DNA of 64,000 bases from Arcicella aurantiaca (GTDB lineage: Bacteria; Bacteroidota; Bacteroidia; Cytophagales; Spirosomataceae). Positions within the stretch are counted from its first letter, which is position 1, and the number at the start of each line of letters is the position of its first letter. Below are positions 34,916-42,706 of this stretch, in pieces. The translations under genes were made by a program, and so were the position numbers. The stretch covers positions 1-64,000 of the forward strand of contig NZ_QGGO01000006.1 of the NCBI RefSeq assembly GCF_003148625.1, written 5' to 3'. Under the pieces are notes generated by a model, which was not told where the DNA came from, did no database searches, and was given only the letters and a program-made list of their open reading frames with translations.

Positions 34916-36433
34916 ATGAAATTCGTTTTAGCTATCGACCAAGGAACAAGCAGTACCAAAACATTGATATTTGACAATGCGGGAAAAGCTGTTGCGAAAG
35001 GTTGTGTTGATTTAAAGACAAATCATTTCGATAATGGTTTTGTGGAACAAGACCCAGAAGGAGTTTATCAAAATGTGTTGGATTCTGTTCAAGAATGTCT
35101 TGAAGATTTTTCGTCAAAAGGATTTGATATTCAAGACATTGCTTCGTGTGGAATTAGTAATCAACGTGAGACTTTTGTACTTTGGGACAAAGCAGGAAAC
35201 GCTCAAAGTCCTGCCGTTGTGTGGGCTTGTAAACGTTCAATTTCTATTTGTGAAGACCTAAAATTGAAAGGTCAAGAGCCATTAATTAAAGAAAAAACAG
35301 GCTTAATCATTGACCCTTATTTTTCGGGAACAAAATTGCTTTGGCTTTTGCAAAATGATTCGGAATTAAAAGCTAAAGTTGAAGCAGGAGAAATATTTTT
35401 TGGAACGGTTGACTGTTGGGTTTTATACAAAATGACCAATGGCAAGTCTTTCAAAACGGATTACACCAACGCTTCAAGAACCTTATTTTTCAATATTCAT
35501 ACCTTAACTTGGGACGCTGATATTTTAAAACTTTGGGGATTAGAAAATCTAAATTTACCAGAAGTATGTCCTTCATCTTCGGATTTTGGAGTATTCGATT
35601 TACGATTGTTAGAACAGACTAATAGTAATCGTAAATCTCAAATCGTAAATCGTAAACTACCCATTACTTCATTAATCGGAGATTCTCATGCGGCTACTTT
35701 TGGAGAAGGTTGTTTTGAACAAGGTACTGCCAAAGTTACTTTAGGAACAGGGAGTTCAATTATGATGAATATTGGCTCGAAACCAGTGACATCTGCCAAT
35801 GGAATGTTAACAACCATTTGTTGGAGTACCGAAAACCGTGTTGATTATGCTTTGGAAGGAGCAATTGTGTCTTGTGGTTCAACGATTGAATGGCTAAAAA
35901 ATGAATTAAATCTATTTCAAAATCCTGCCGAAACCGCTGAAATGGCAAATTCAGTTACGGATAATGCTGGTGTATATTTAATTCCTGCCTTTAGCGGTTT
36001 GGGAGGTCCACATTGGCAAATGAACCGTAGAGCTTCCATTGAAGGAATGACTTTTGGCACGACTAAAAATCATATCGTTCGTGCGGCATTAGAAAGCATT
36101 CCGTATCAAATAAAAGATGTTGTTACCGCAATGGGGCAAGATATGCAAGCTCCTTTGAAGTCAATTTCTGTCAATGGCGGTATGACTCGAAATGAATTTG
36201 TCATTAAGTTTTTAGTTGATTTATTAGGTTTATCACTCAAAAAACAACAAAATGCCGATGTTTCGGCTTTGGGAGCTGCATATTTATCAGGACTAAAAAG
36301 TGGCGTTTACGAAAGCATTGAACAGCTAAAAGCTATTAATCAACGCCAAACAGAAGAAATTTCACCTAATTTGAGCAACCAAATTGTTCATAAAGGCTAT
36401 GAAGGTTGGCAGAAAAAAATCAACTTTCAATAG
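34916..36433 (+). CDS. FGGY-family carbohydrate kinase (glycerol-kinase-like; carries an in-frame repeat-derived insert)
   Basis: A 505-residue cytoplasmic sugar kinase. The N-terminal FGGY domain opens with AIDQGTSSTKTLIFD (phosphate 1 loop) and includes ISNQRETFVLW and IIDPYFSGTKLLWLL; the C-terminal domain includes GAIVSCGSTIEWL, FSGLGGPHW and ISVNGGMTRNEFVIKFLVDL. Overall it is nearest glycerol/xylulose/erythritol-type kinases. Residues about 228-247 (DLRLLEQTNSNRKSQIVNRK) come from a GATTTACGATT inverted repeat and sit just before the conserved LIGDSHAATFGEG, probably as an added surface loop. As the last gene of the sugar run it is a candidate ketose kinase, for example apulose kinase. 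Confidence 0.85.
   Translation: MKFVLAIDQGTSSTKTLIFDNAGKAVAKGCVDLKTNHFDNGFVEQDPEGVYQNVLDSVQECLEDFSSKGFDIQDIASCGISNQRETFVLWDKAGNAQSPAVVWACKRSISICEDLKLKGQEPLIKEKTGLIIDPYFSGTKLLWLLQNDSELKAKVEAGEIFFGTVDCWVLYKMTNGKSFKTDYTNASRTLFFNIHTLTWDADILKLWGLENLNLPEVCPSSSDFGVFDLRLLEQTNSNRKSQIVNRKLPITSLIGDSHAATFGEGCFEQGTAKVTLGTGSSIMMNIGSKPVTSANGMLTTICWSTENRVDYALEGAIVSCGSTIEWLKNELNLFQNPAETAEMANSVTDNAGVYLIPAFSGLGGPHWQMNRRASIEGMTFGTTKNHIVRAALESIPYQIKDVVTAMGQDMQAPLKSISVNGGMTRNEFVIKFLVDLLGLSLKKQQNADVSALGAAYLSGLKSGVYESIEQLKAINQRQTEEISPNLSNQIVHKGYEGWQKKINFQ
35597..35658. repeat. Intragenic GATTTACGATT palindrome in the kinase gene
   Basis: GATTTACGATT (35597-35607) and AATCGTAAATC (35627-35637) are perfect complements 19 bases apart. 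Two further copies of ATCGTAAA follow up to about 35658. The words are the same as those in the spacer 31371-31451, 4 kb upstream. The reading frame continues through it. Confidence 0.87.
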
Positions 36434-36442
36434 ATTTTTGTA

Positions 36443-37741
36443 TCATTCTAAAGGGAAAATTAACCTTCCTGCCCAAAAAATGGGTATAAAGTTTAATTTT
36501 CCCTGAATTCCGAAAGGAGCATTTGAGAAAATAATGGCTGAATCAATATGCGAATTGTGTTCTAATAAATAATGTAAACTCTTTAATGAGCCATTTTTCC
36601 CCGATTTTACTTCAATTGGAAATATTTTTCCTTCACGAACAATCACAAAATCTACTTCTGCACTACTTCCGGGGCTTGTTCTTGCCCAATATGTCAAATC
36701 TTCTTTTTGTGAAGCAATGATTTGTTGAGCCACAAACTGCTCTGCTAACATTCCATTAAATGCCGCAGTAAGATTCTTTTTCAAATAGACATCTTGAAAA
36801 GACAAGTTACTTTTTCTAAGCAAAAGCCCAATATCAAGATGATAAAGTTTGAATTGCTTTCCTGATGGAGTAAGTGGCAAACCTGAGATAGACACATTTT
36901 GAACCGAATTTAATAACCTTGCAGTACGTAAAACTTCAACGCCTTTTTTTATAGTTGGACTCGAAAAACGGTCAGACAAATGTGTATAAACAATTTGATT
37001 ACTTATCAGCAAGGCACTTTTTTCTAAAATATCATTCAATGCGTCGCCATCAACTATTGGTTTGTATTTTTTAAAATCTTGTTCATAAGAGTACAGCAAA
37101 TTGTCTTGAATTTCTTGTACATCTTGAAAATTCTGATTATTAATAAAACTCTGCACACATTCGGGCATCCCTCCTATCACAAAATAATTATTAATTTCTT
37201 CATTCAAAATAGTTGTAGCGATTTCTGGCAAATATCTTGGAGGTTCATTCAAAAGGTTAGCAATAGATTCTTTTCCTTTTGCCAATAAAAACTCATAGAA
37301 AGTCATCGGATTCAAATTCATCACATCCACTCGACCCACTGGAAAAGGTTGATTTCTAAATTCAAAATCTAATAATGAACCTGCTGCAATTAAATGTAAA
37401 GTCTGTTTATCTTCATAAAAATATCGCAAACTTCCCAATGCTTCTGAGCAAGCTTGGATTTCATCAAAAAAAAGAAGGTCGTTTTCTACATCTATTTTTT
37501 GCCCTAAAACAAATTCCAATTCCAATAAAATTCTATTGACATCAAAATTTGTTTTGAAGATGACGTGTAAATCCCGTCTTTTTTCAAAGTTTATTGTAAT
37601 GACTTTCTTATCAAAAAACTCCTCTCCAAATTTTTGCACCAACCACGATTTTCCTACTTGTCTTGCCCCATTTAAAATAAGCGGTTTTCTATTCGGCTTC
37701 AACTTCCAAACAGCCAATTCATTTAATTTTTCTCTATACAT
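36443..37741 (-). CDS. AAA ATPase with DUF4143 domain
   Basis: A 432-residue cytoplasmic protein. The N-terminal AAA_14 domain has Walker A NGARQVGKSW (about 23-32), Walker B LLFFDEIQA (about 88-96) and the following LGSLRYFYED and HLIAAGSLLDFEF sensor segments. The C-terminal DUF4143 domain (about 190-390) resembles a restriction-endonuclease fold, with AEVDFVIVREGKIFPIEVKS as a possible nuclease-like D...ExK motif. Such proteins are common, often laterally exchanged, and their function is unsettled. It converges with the kinase gene (nine bases between stops) and is divergent from a serine recombinase across a large palindrome, so this block may have been inserted. Confidence 0.88.
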   Translation of the reverse strand: MYREKLNELAVWKLKPNRKPLILNGARQVGKSWLVQKFGEEFFDKKVITINFEKRRDLHVIFKTNFDVNRILLELEFVLGQKIDVENDLLFFDEIQACSEALGSLRYFYEDKQTLHLIAAGSLLDFEFRNQPFPVGRVDVMNLNPMTFYEFLLAKGKESIANLLNEPPRYLPEIATTILNEEINNYFVIGGMPECVQSFINNQNFQDVQEIQDNLLYSYEQDFKKYKPIVDGDALNDILEKSALLISNQIVYTHLSDRFSSPTIKKGVEVLRTARLLNSVQNVSISGLPLTPSGKQFKLYHLDIGLLLRKSNLSFQDVYLKKNLTAAFNGMLAEQFVAQQIIASQKEDLTYWARTSPGSSAEVDFVIVREGKIFPIEVKSGKNGSLKSLHYLLEHNSHIDSAIIFSNAPFGIQGKLNFIPIFWAGRLIFPLE

Positions 37742-37775
37742 AAAATCTTATATTTTAATGATACAAATATAAGAA

Positions 37776-37836
37776 ATTTAGAATAATGGTTATTATTTTA
37801 AACTATTGATTTAAAATAATAACCATTATTCTAAAT
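37776..37836. repeat. 27-bp perfect palindrome between the ATPase and serine recombinase genes
   Basis: ATTTAGAATAATGGTTATTA (first 20 of 27 bases, 37776-37802) pairs perfectly with 37810-37836 around a seven-base loop (CTATTGA). It lies 35 bases upstream of the ATPase start codon, inside its probable leader, and 160 bases before the recombinase. The arms contain no T-tract suited to termination. Confidence 0.88.
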
Positions 37837-37996
37837 CATCAGTTTAAAATTTTAGGAAAACGACAAATAAATATTACTCTTCCAATTTATTCTACTAAAC
37901 AATATCGCCTCCTTACAGTAACAGAACATAAAAATTGTTATTAAATCAAATTACATTTTACTATCTTCACAAAAGGTAAAATAAAATTCGATAAAT

Positions 37997-38599
37997 ATGA
38001 AAATAGGATATGTAAGAGTGTCAAAAGAAGAACAAAACGAAGAACTTCAATTAGATGCTCTAAAAAAATATGGTTGTGATAAAATATTTCAAGAGAAAGT
38101 TTCGGGCGTTTCAAAGTTAAGACCCGAATTTGAACGAATGAAAGATATTTTGAGAACGGGTGACGAATTAGTAGTTTGGGATATTGACCGATTAGGCAGA
38201 ACCACACTCGAATTGATTATTTTAGTCGATGATTTAAACCAAAAAGGAATATTATTTAAAAGTCTTTCTCAGTCATTAATTGATACAACAACCGAAACGG
38301 GCGAATTTATTTTCAAGCTATTCGCATTATTGGCTGAACATGAACGAAAAAGATTAATTCGCAGAACAAAAGCGGGACAAGAAGCCGCAAGAGCCAGAGG
38401 AAGAATGGGTGGAAGACCGAAAGGTTTATCACCACGCTATCAGGAAATTGCTCCAATGGTAATAAGTGCTTATAAGGAACAAAGAAGTATTCGAGAGATA
38501 ATGAAGGCATTTTCTATTCCTTCCACTACTACGGTCTATAAAATTCTGACTGATAATAACGTTCCTTTTCAAGTGTATAATAAGAAAGAAGAAAATTAG
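37997..38599 (+). CDS. Serine recombinase of resolvase/invertase type
   Basis: A 200-residue site-specific recombinase. The catalytic domain (about 1-135) opens with MKIGYVRVSKEEQNEEL (nucleophile S9, R7 nearby) and contains VVWDIDRLGRTTLELI and LFALLAEHERKRLIRRT, the conserved arginines and E-helix start. GRMGGRPKGL leads into a C-terminal helix-turn-helix (about 147-190, SIREIMKAFSIPSTTTVYKI). Length and motifs are those of an active resolvase or invertase. No transposase is adjacent. A short inverted pair (ATTTTAC 37955-37961, GTAAAAT 37976-37982) lies just before the start and might be an operator or half-site. Confidence 0.9.
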   Translation: MKIGYVRVSKEEQNEELQLDALKKYGCDKIFQEKVSGVSKLRPEFERMKDILRTGDELVVWDIDRLGRTTLELIILVDDLNQKGILFKSLSQSLIDTTTETGEFIFKLFALLAEHERKRLIRRTKAGQEAARARGRMGGRPKGLSPRYQEIAPMVISAYKEQRSIREIMKAFSIPSTTTVYKILTDNNVPFQVYNKKEEN

Positions 38600-38640
38600 T
38601 GCCTAATCATATTTTCTTACGTTGAAACGACTTTATTAGG

Positions 38641-38667
38641 GTTGCTATCGTTCTGAATGATAGCAAC
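38641..38667. terminator. Hairpin between converging recombinase and esterase genes
   Basis: GTTGCTATC and GATAGCAAC form a nine-base stem around a nine-base centre, between converging genes ending at 38599 and 38686. It probably terminates both, though T-tracts are weak. Confidence 0.55.
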
Positions 38668-38685
38668 TCTATTACTGCCAATAAA

Positions 38686-41349
38686 CTATTTTTTCAAATT
38701 CTTTATATGCTCGGCAACATTGAGCATAGTATCAACATAAATCTCATTTTCATGTTCTTTCAAATAGTGAACTAATTGACTGTGAGCCTCTTTTGAAACA
38801 TTCAGACCATGTTCACCGCCTACGCCATGAAAAAGAAATACTAACATTTTTCCAGTATTTTGAGCTTGTTTCACTAACTCAATCATCTTCTCGCCCGATG
38901 TTCCTTCCATACTGTAACAGTCAACATCCAAAAGATTTTGCTCCTCAAAACTGTGCATTTGACTTCTCACGGCACGTGCAGCTACAAATTCACTGGCAAG
39001 AGACTGTATAAATTCACCTTCAATTACCTTTTTATGCCCACAAGTGAAAGCAAAAGTGCGTTTAGTTTTATCATCAATAGCGTTGAGATAAGTATTACAC
39101 ATTTTGATTTCATCTTGAATTTTTCTCAAACTGTATTTACTTAAATCGTACTCAGGTTTTACCCAACTCATGCCCTCTCTGGTTGCATCGCAGGGATGAT
39201 AAAGTGTATGATTTCCTAATTCATGTCCGTTCTGAGCAATTTTTCGCCAATCATTCACCCGTTTTGTCCCCGCATCAGAAGAGGCAGTTAGATAAAATGT
39301 TCCTTTCAAATTCAAAGAATCCAAAACTGGAGCTACAATATCAAGATGTACATTCAAGGCATCATCATACGTCAAAACGACGGAGCATTTTTTCCCTTTC
39401 CACGGTTTGGAATCGTCTAAATTTTCAGCATCAGTTCTAAAAGGCGAAGCAGGCAAATTTGCTGAATTATAAAAATTTACCCCTTCTGGATTATCTTGCC
39501 AAGCATAACGAACATATTTAGGCGTTTTTACTGTCTCGTTCGATAATTCAATTTTATCTTTCCCAACAATTCGGGCTTTTGCCCAAACGAATTTCTTGTC
39601 GTAATCAGCAATTGAAAACCAACGTAATTCTTCATTATCTTTTGAAACAATGCCCTCTCCTACGTTCTCAAAAGTTAAAATAATTTTATCATTTTCAATC
39701 TCTTGGCTTTTAAATGTAGGTCCAGCATAAACTACCGATTGGTCATGATAAGCGATATTTTGAGCCGCCAAAGCCAATCGTTTAGCAATATCTTTTTTGT
39801 TTAAAGGATGAATATCGTTCCATTCTCCTAAATCAATGGTTGTGGTTACAGCAGTATTTTGTAGTGTCAAAGCCTTATTTTGAGCTTCTCTCATTCTTGC
39901 CCAATTGCTTTCGGTTGGCGTATAATTTACTTCCTGATAATTAGCTAATTGCACGACAAAAAAAGGCTTTTTATCATCATTCCAAAGTCTTCTCCAATCC
40001 GAAATCAACGTTGTAATTAAACCATCATATTTCTCTGGAAAAGCCGTATTACTTTCACCTTGATACCATAAAAAACCCTTCACAGAAGTTTGTAAAACTG
40101 GGGAAATCATAGCGTTAAATAAAGCTGTTGGTTGATTTTGTTTTACCAAACCGCCACTAATTGTATTTTGATTTGTAGGCTGATAAACTTCTCCAACTTT
40201 GTATTGCCATGTTCCTTTTAAATCAATTTCTTCGCCATTGGTAGTCATAAAATACGGTTTATCTGGAACAAAACCGCCTTTTCCTGCCGTGTTAGTTACT
40301 CGGATTACAAAAGTATTTTTACCTTCTTTAAGCAAATCAGCAGGAATTTCGTAACGTCTTGGTGGATATTGATAGGTGATATTGCCAATCTTTTTTCCAT
40401 TTACATACATTTCGTCAGCATCTACAATTCTTCCCATGTAAAGTTTCACCGACTTTCCAAGCCAACTTTTAGGAATTTCAAATGCTCGTCTGAACCAAAC
40501 AACGCCGTTCAAATCCTTTACCCCTTGGTCTTCCCAATATCCAGGAATATTAAAATTTCGCCATCCTTTTTCTTGATAAGTTGGGTTTTCCCAATGTTCA
40601 ATACTACCCAAATCTTTCACGGCAACCTGATTTTTTACCATAGAACGCCGATTCTGAGAATTTACGTAGCTACTATCTTTATTTTGATTGATAGTTTTCT
40701 GTATGTCTTCCATTTTTTTAAAACCACCTTCACTTATCCAAGCCTCAATGGGCGTACCTCCTACCGAACTATTAATCATACCAATGGGTACTTGATATTT
40801 TTCGTAAAGGTCACGAGCAAAATAGTATGAAATCGCCCCGATAGATAAAATATTATTGGTGGTTGCCGTTTTCCATTCGCCTTGAGGGAAATCATCTTTT
40901 GGGGAGTTTAGGTCGGTAAGCGTTGGCACAAAAAAGTAACGGATAGCAGGATAATTTGCCGAAGTAATATCTTCTGGGAAACGTTCTTTGATACGCTCCA
41001 TCGTAATGGTCATATTACTTTGCCCACTACAAAGCCAAACATCACCAAAAGCAATATTTTTGAGGGTTATCTCATTTTTTCCTTTCAAAATCATATCAAA
41101 GCCAGTTCCAGCCGATTGTGGAGACAAAAGAATTTCCCATTTTCCTGCATCTGTTGCAACCGTTTTAAGATTTTTATTCTTAAAAACAAGCATGATTTTT
41201 TCTTTGGGAGAAGCCCAACCCCAAATTTTAATCGTTTGGTCACGTTGCAAAACCATATTATCAGAAATGAGTTTTGGTAAACGAATTTGTGCCAAAGTGA
41301 CAGTACAATTGGTAATAAAAAAAAGCAGAAGTAGTTTAAATAATCTCAT
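38686..41349 (-). CDS. Fusion: sialate-O-acetylesterase-like SGNH esterase + NodB-type polysaccharide deacetylase
   Basis: The frame opens at a TTG (41364), but the ATG at 41349 starts a clean signal peptide (MRLFKLLLLFFITNCTVTLA), so I use it: 887 residues. About 20-630 is a SASA-type carbohydrate esterase with the SGNH block WLCSGQSNMTI (serine near 111) and an inserted jelly-roll domain (about 250-380), as in CE6/sialate acetylesterases; KGFLWYQGESN is a second block. About 640-887 is a polysaccharide-deacetylase domain: VLTYDDAL, HELGNHTLYHPCD and LFHGVGGEHG supply metal ligands. Both halves would remove acetyl groups. Its place next to GH43, GH10 and GH67-like genes suggests acetylated xylan. 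Confidence 0.87.
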   Translation of the reverse strand: MRLFKLLLLFFITNCTVTLAQIRLPKLISDNMVLQRDQTIKIWGWASPKEKIMLVFKNKNLKTVATDAGKWEILLSPQSAGTGFDMILKGKNEITLKNIAFGDVWLCSGQSNMTITMERIKERFPEDITSANYPAIRYFFVPTLTDLNSPKDDFPQGEWKTATTNNILSIGAISYYFARDLYEKYQVPIGMINSSVGGTPIEAWISEGGFKKMEDIQKTINQNKDSSYVNSQNRRSMVKNQVAVKDLGSIEHWENPTYQEKGWRNFNIPGYWEDQGVKDLNGVVWFRRAFEIPKSWLGKSVKLYMGRIVDADEMYVNGKKIGNITYQYPPRRYEIPADLLKEGKNTFVIRVTNTAGKGGFVPDKPYFMTTNGEEIDLKGTWQYKVGEVYQPTNQNTISGGLVKQNQPTALFNAMISPVLQTSVKGFLWYQGESNTAFPEKYDGLITTLISDWRRLWNDDKKPFFVVQLANYQEVNYTPTESNWARMREAQNKALTLQNTAVTTTIDLGEWNDIHPLNKKDIAKRLALAAQNIAYHDQSVVYAGPTFKSQEIENDKIILTFENVGEGIVSKDNEELRWFSIADYDKKFVWAKARIVGKDKIELSNETVKTPKYVRYAWQDNPEGVNFYNSANLPASPFRTDAENLDDSKPWKGKKCSVVLTYDDALNVHLDIVAPVLDSLNLKGTFYLTASSDAGTKRVNDWRKIAQNGHELGNHTLYHPCDATREGMSWVKPEYDLSKYSLRKIQDEIKMCNTYLNAIDDKTKRTFAFTCGHKKVIEGEFIQSLASEFVAARAVRSQMHSFEEQNLLDVDCYSMEGTSGEKMIELVKQAQNTGKMLVFLFHGVGGEHGLNVSKEAHSQLVHYLKEHENEIYVDTMLNVAEHIKNLKK

Positions 41350-41390
41350 GGCTGAGTTACGCAAGGGTTAAGAAAAATTCTTATAAAACA

Positions 41391-41420
41391 GAATAACCAA
41401 CTTTTAAAGGTTGGTTATTC
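41391..41420. repeat. Palindrome GAATAACCAAC between esterase and GH43 genes
   Basis: Eleven-base arms (41391-41401 and 41410-41420) around TTTTAAAG, in the spacer between two co-directional minus-strand genes. Confidence 0.75.
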
Positions 41421-41443
41421 TCCAATTTCTAATGAAAATCATT

Positions 41444-42460
41444 TTACCGATACGGTTCAATGGTTTGTATTTTCCCATCAGCATCATACTGAATTTCAGT
41501 TACTTTGATGCTACGCAAATGGGTTATGCCTTCCGACAAACTTGAATCGTGATAGAATAAATACCATTTTCCTGATACCTCACAAATGGAATGGTGCGTC
41601 GTCCAACCAACCACAGGATTCATAATTCTTCCTTGATATGTGAATGGGCCATAAGGATTATCACCTGTTGCATAACATAGAAAATGGGTATCGCCCGTTG
41701 AGTATGAAAAATAATATTTCCCTTCATAAAAGTGCATCCAAGATGCCTCAAAAAAACGACGGTCGTTATCACCTGCTAAAAGCTCGTTCCCGTTTTCATC
41801 CAAAATTAAAATCGCTTTTGGTTCTTCGGAAAATTGAAGCATATTATCAGTCAATTTTGCCACCAAAGGACAAAGGGCTGGCTCGTCTGCCGAAGGTTCT
41901 TGATTACTTTCAGCATAAATATTATTCCGATAACTTTGAAGTTGTCCGCCCCAAAGTCCACCAAAATACATATAATACGAACCGTCTTTATCTTCAAATA
42001 CCGCTGGGTCAATCGAATAACTTCCCTCAATTGCCAAAGGCTCAGCTTTGAAAGGACCAACGGGAGAATCTCCAACGGCTACTCCAATTTGGAAAATTCC
42101 ATCTGCTCTTTTGGCAGGAAAATACAAATAATATTTCCCATCTTTTTGGGCTGCATCAGGAGCCCACATTTGGCGTTCTGCCCATGCAACATCACTTACA
42201 TGAAGGGCTACCCCATTATCAACTGCCTCACTATCAACAGAATTCATCGAAATGACGTGGTAGTCTTCCATCGCAAAATGACTTCCTAAATCATCAAATG
42301 GAATACCTGCCTCAATGTCGTGTGAAGGATAAATGTAAATTTTACCCTCAAAAACATGAGCTGAGGGGTCAGCCGTATAAATATGTTTGACAAGCGGTTG
42401 TGAAATCGCTCGACTGTTTAAATCTTGAAAATCAATGTGTTCTACGCTTACTTCTGGCAT
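41444..42460 (-). CDS. Glycoside hydrolase family 43 enzyme, cytoplasmic
   Basis: A 338-residue protein without a signal peptide. The five-bladed GH43 propeller is recognisable: YTADPSAHVFEGKIYIYPSH (general-base aspartate near 31), MWAPDAAQKDGKYYLYFPAK, YSIDPAVFEDKDGSYYMYFGG (pKa-modulating aspartate) and FFEASWMHFYEGKYYFSYST (general-acid glutamate). The family contains beta-xylosidases and alpha-L-arabinofuranosidases. A cytoplasmic location next to a GPH symporter and a secreted xylanase suggests it cleaves imported xylo- or arabinoxylo-oligosaccharides. The exact linkage cannot be read from sequence. Confidence 0.88.
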   Translation of the reverse strand: MPEVSVEHIDFQDLNSRAISQPLVKHIYTADPSAHVFEGKIYIYPSHDIEAGIPFDDLGSHFAMEDYHVISMNSVDSEAVDNGVALHVSDVAWAERQMWAPDAAQKDGKYYLYFPAKRADGIFQIGVAVGDSPVGPFKAEPLAIEGSYSIDPAVFEDKDGSYYMYFGGLWGGQLQSYRNNIYAESNQEPSADEPALCPLVAKLTDNMLQFSEEPKAILILDENGNELLAGDNDRRFFEASWMHFYEGKYYFSYSTGDTHFLCYATGDNPYGPFTYQGRIMNPVVGWTTHHSICEVSGKWYLFYHDSSLSEGITHLRSIKVTEIQYDADGKIQTIEPYR

Positions 42461-42514
42461 TTTTATGATGATTAATTTCTAAATAAGTATTTGGAATAAA
42501 TAAATTGATATTGT

Positions 42515-42576
42515 GTAGGAGCGGTATCGCATACGCCCACATCTCGACTTTTTGGGCGTATGCGATACGCCCCTAC
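42515..42576. repeat. Palindrome GTAGGAGCGGTATCGCATAC in the GH43-symporter spacer
   Basis: The left arm 42515-42539 (GTAGGAGCGGTATCGCATAC...) and right arm 42553-42576 (...ATGCGATACGCCCCTAC) are near-perfect complements. The form (GTAGGGGCG...CGCCCCTAC) resembles REP-type palindromes that I recall from many unrelated environmental bacteria. Confidence 0.85.
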
Positions 42577-42646
42577 GTCATGATGACAATATTTAATATT
42601 ATTAATTAATTTGTTATTCTTACTTTCACTGTTTATAAGTTATCTC

Positions 42647-42694
42647 AACTTCCCGAAAGTTATTTACCCGCAATGGATATTGTTTCGGGAAGTT
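42647..42694. repeat. AACTTCCCGAAAGTT palindrome, copy 5 (expanded loop)
   Basis: AACTTCCCGAAAGT (42647-42660) and TTTCGGGAAGTT (42683-42694) with a loop of about 22 bases. The widened, C/G-bearing loop makes it a diverged or interrupted member of the family. It ends 13 bases before the symporter stop. Confidence 0.8.
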
Positions 42695-42706
42695 CACTAC
42701 CCCAAA

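Noticed and set aside
16277-38599. A single integrative element bounded by the two recombinases
   Set aside because: The genes between them are ordinary catabolic genes with no conjugation, phage or replication functions, and the two enzymes belong to unrelated families. I saw no flanking direct repeats.
40369-40830. Plus-strand 153-codon open frame within the esterase/deacetylase gene
   Set aside because: It lies wholly antisense to a well-supported CDS with clear catalytic motifs, and its translation shows no recognisable features.
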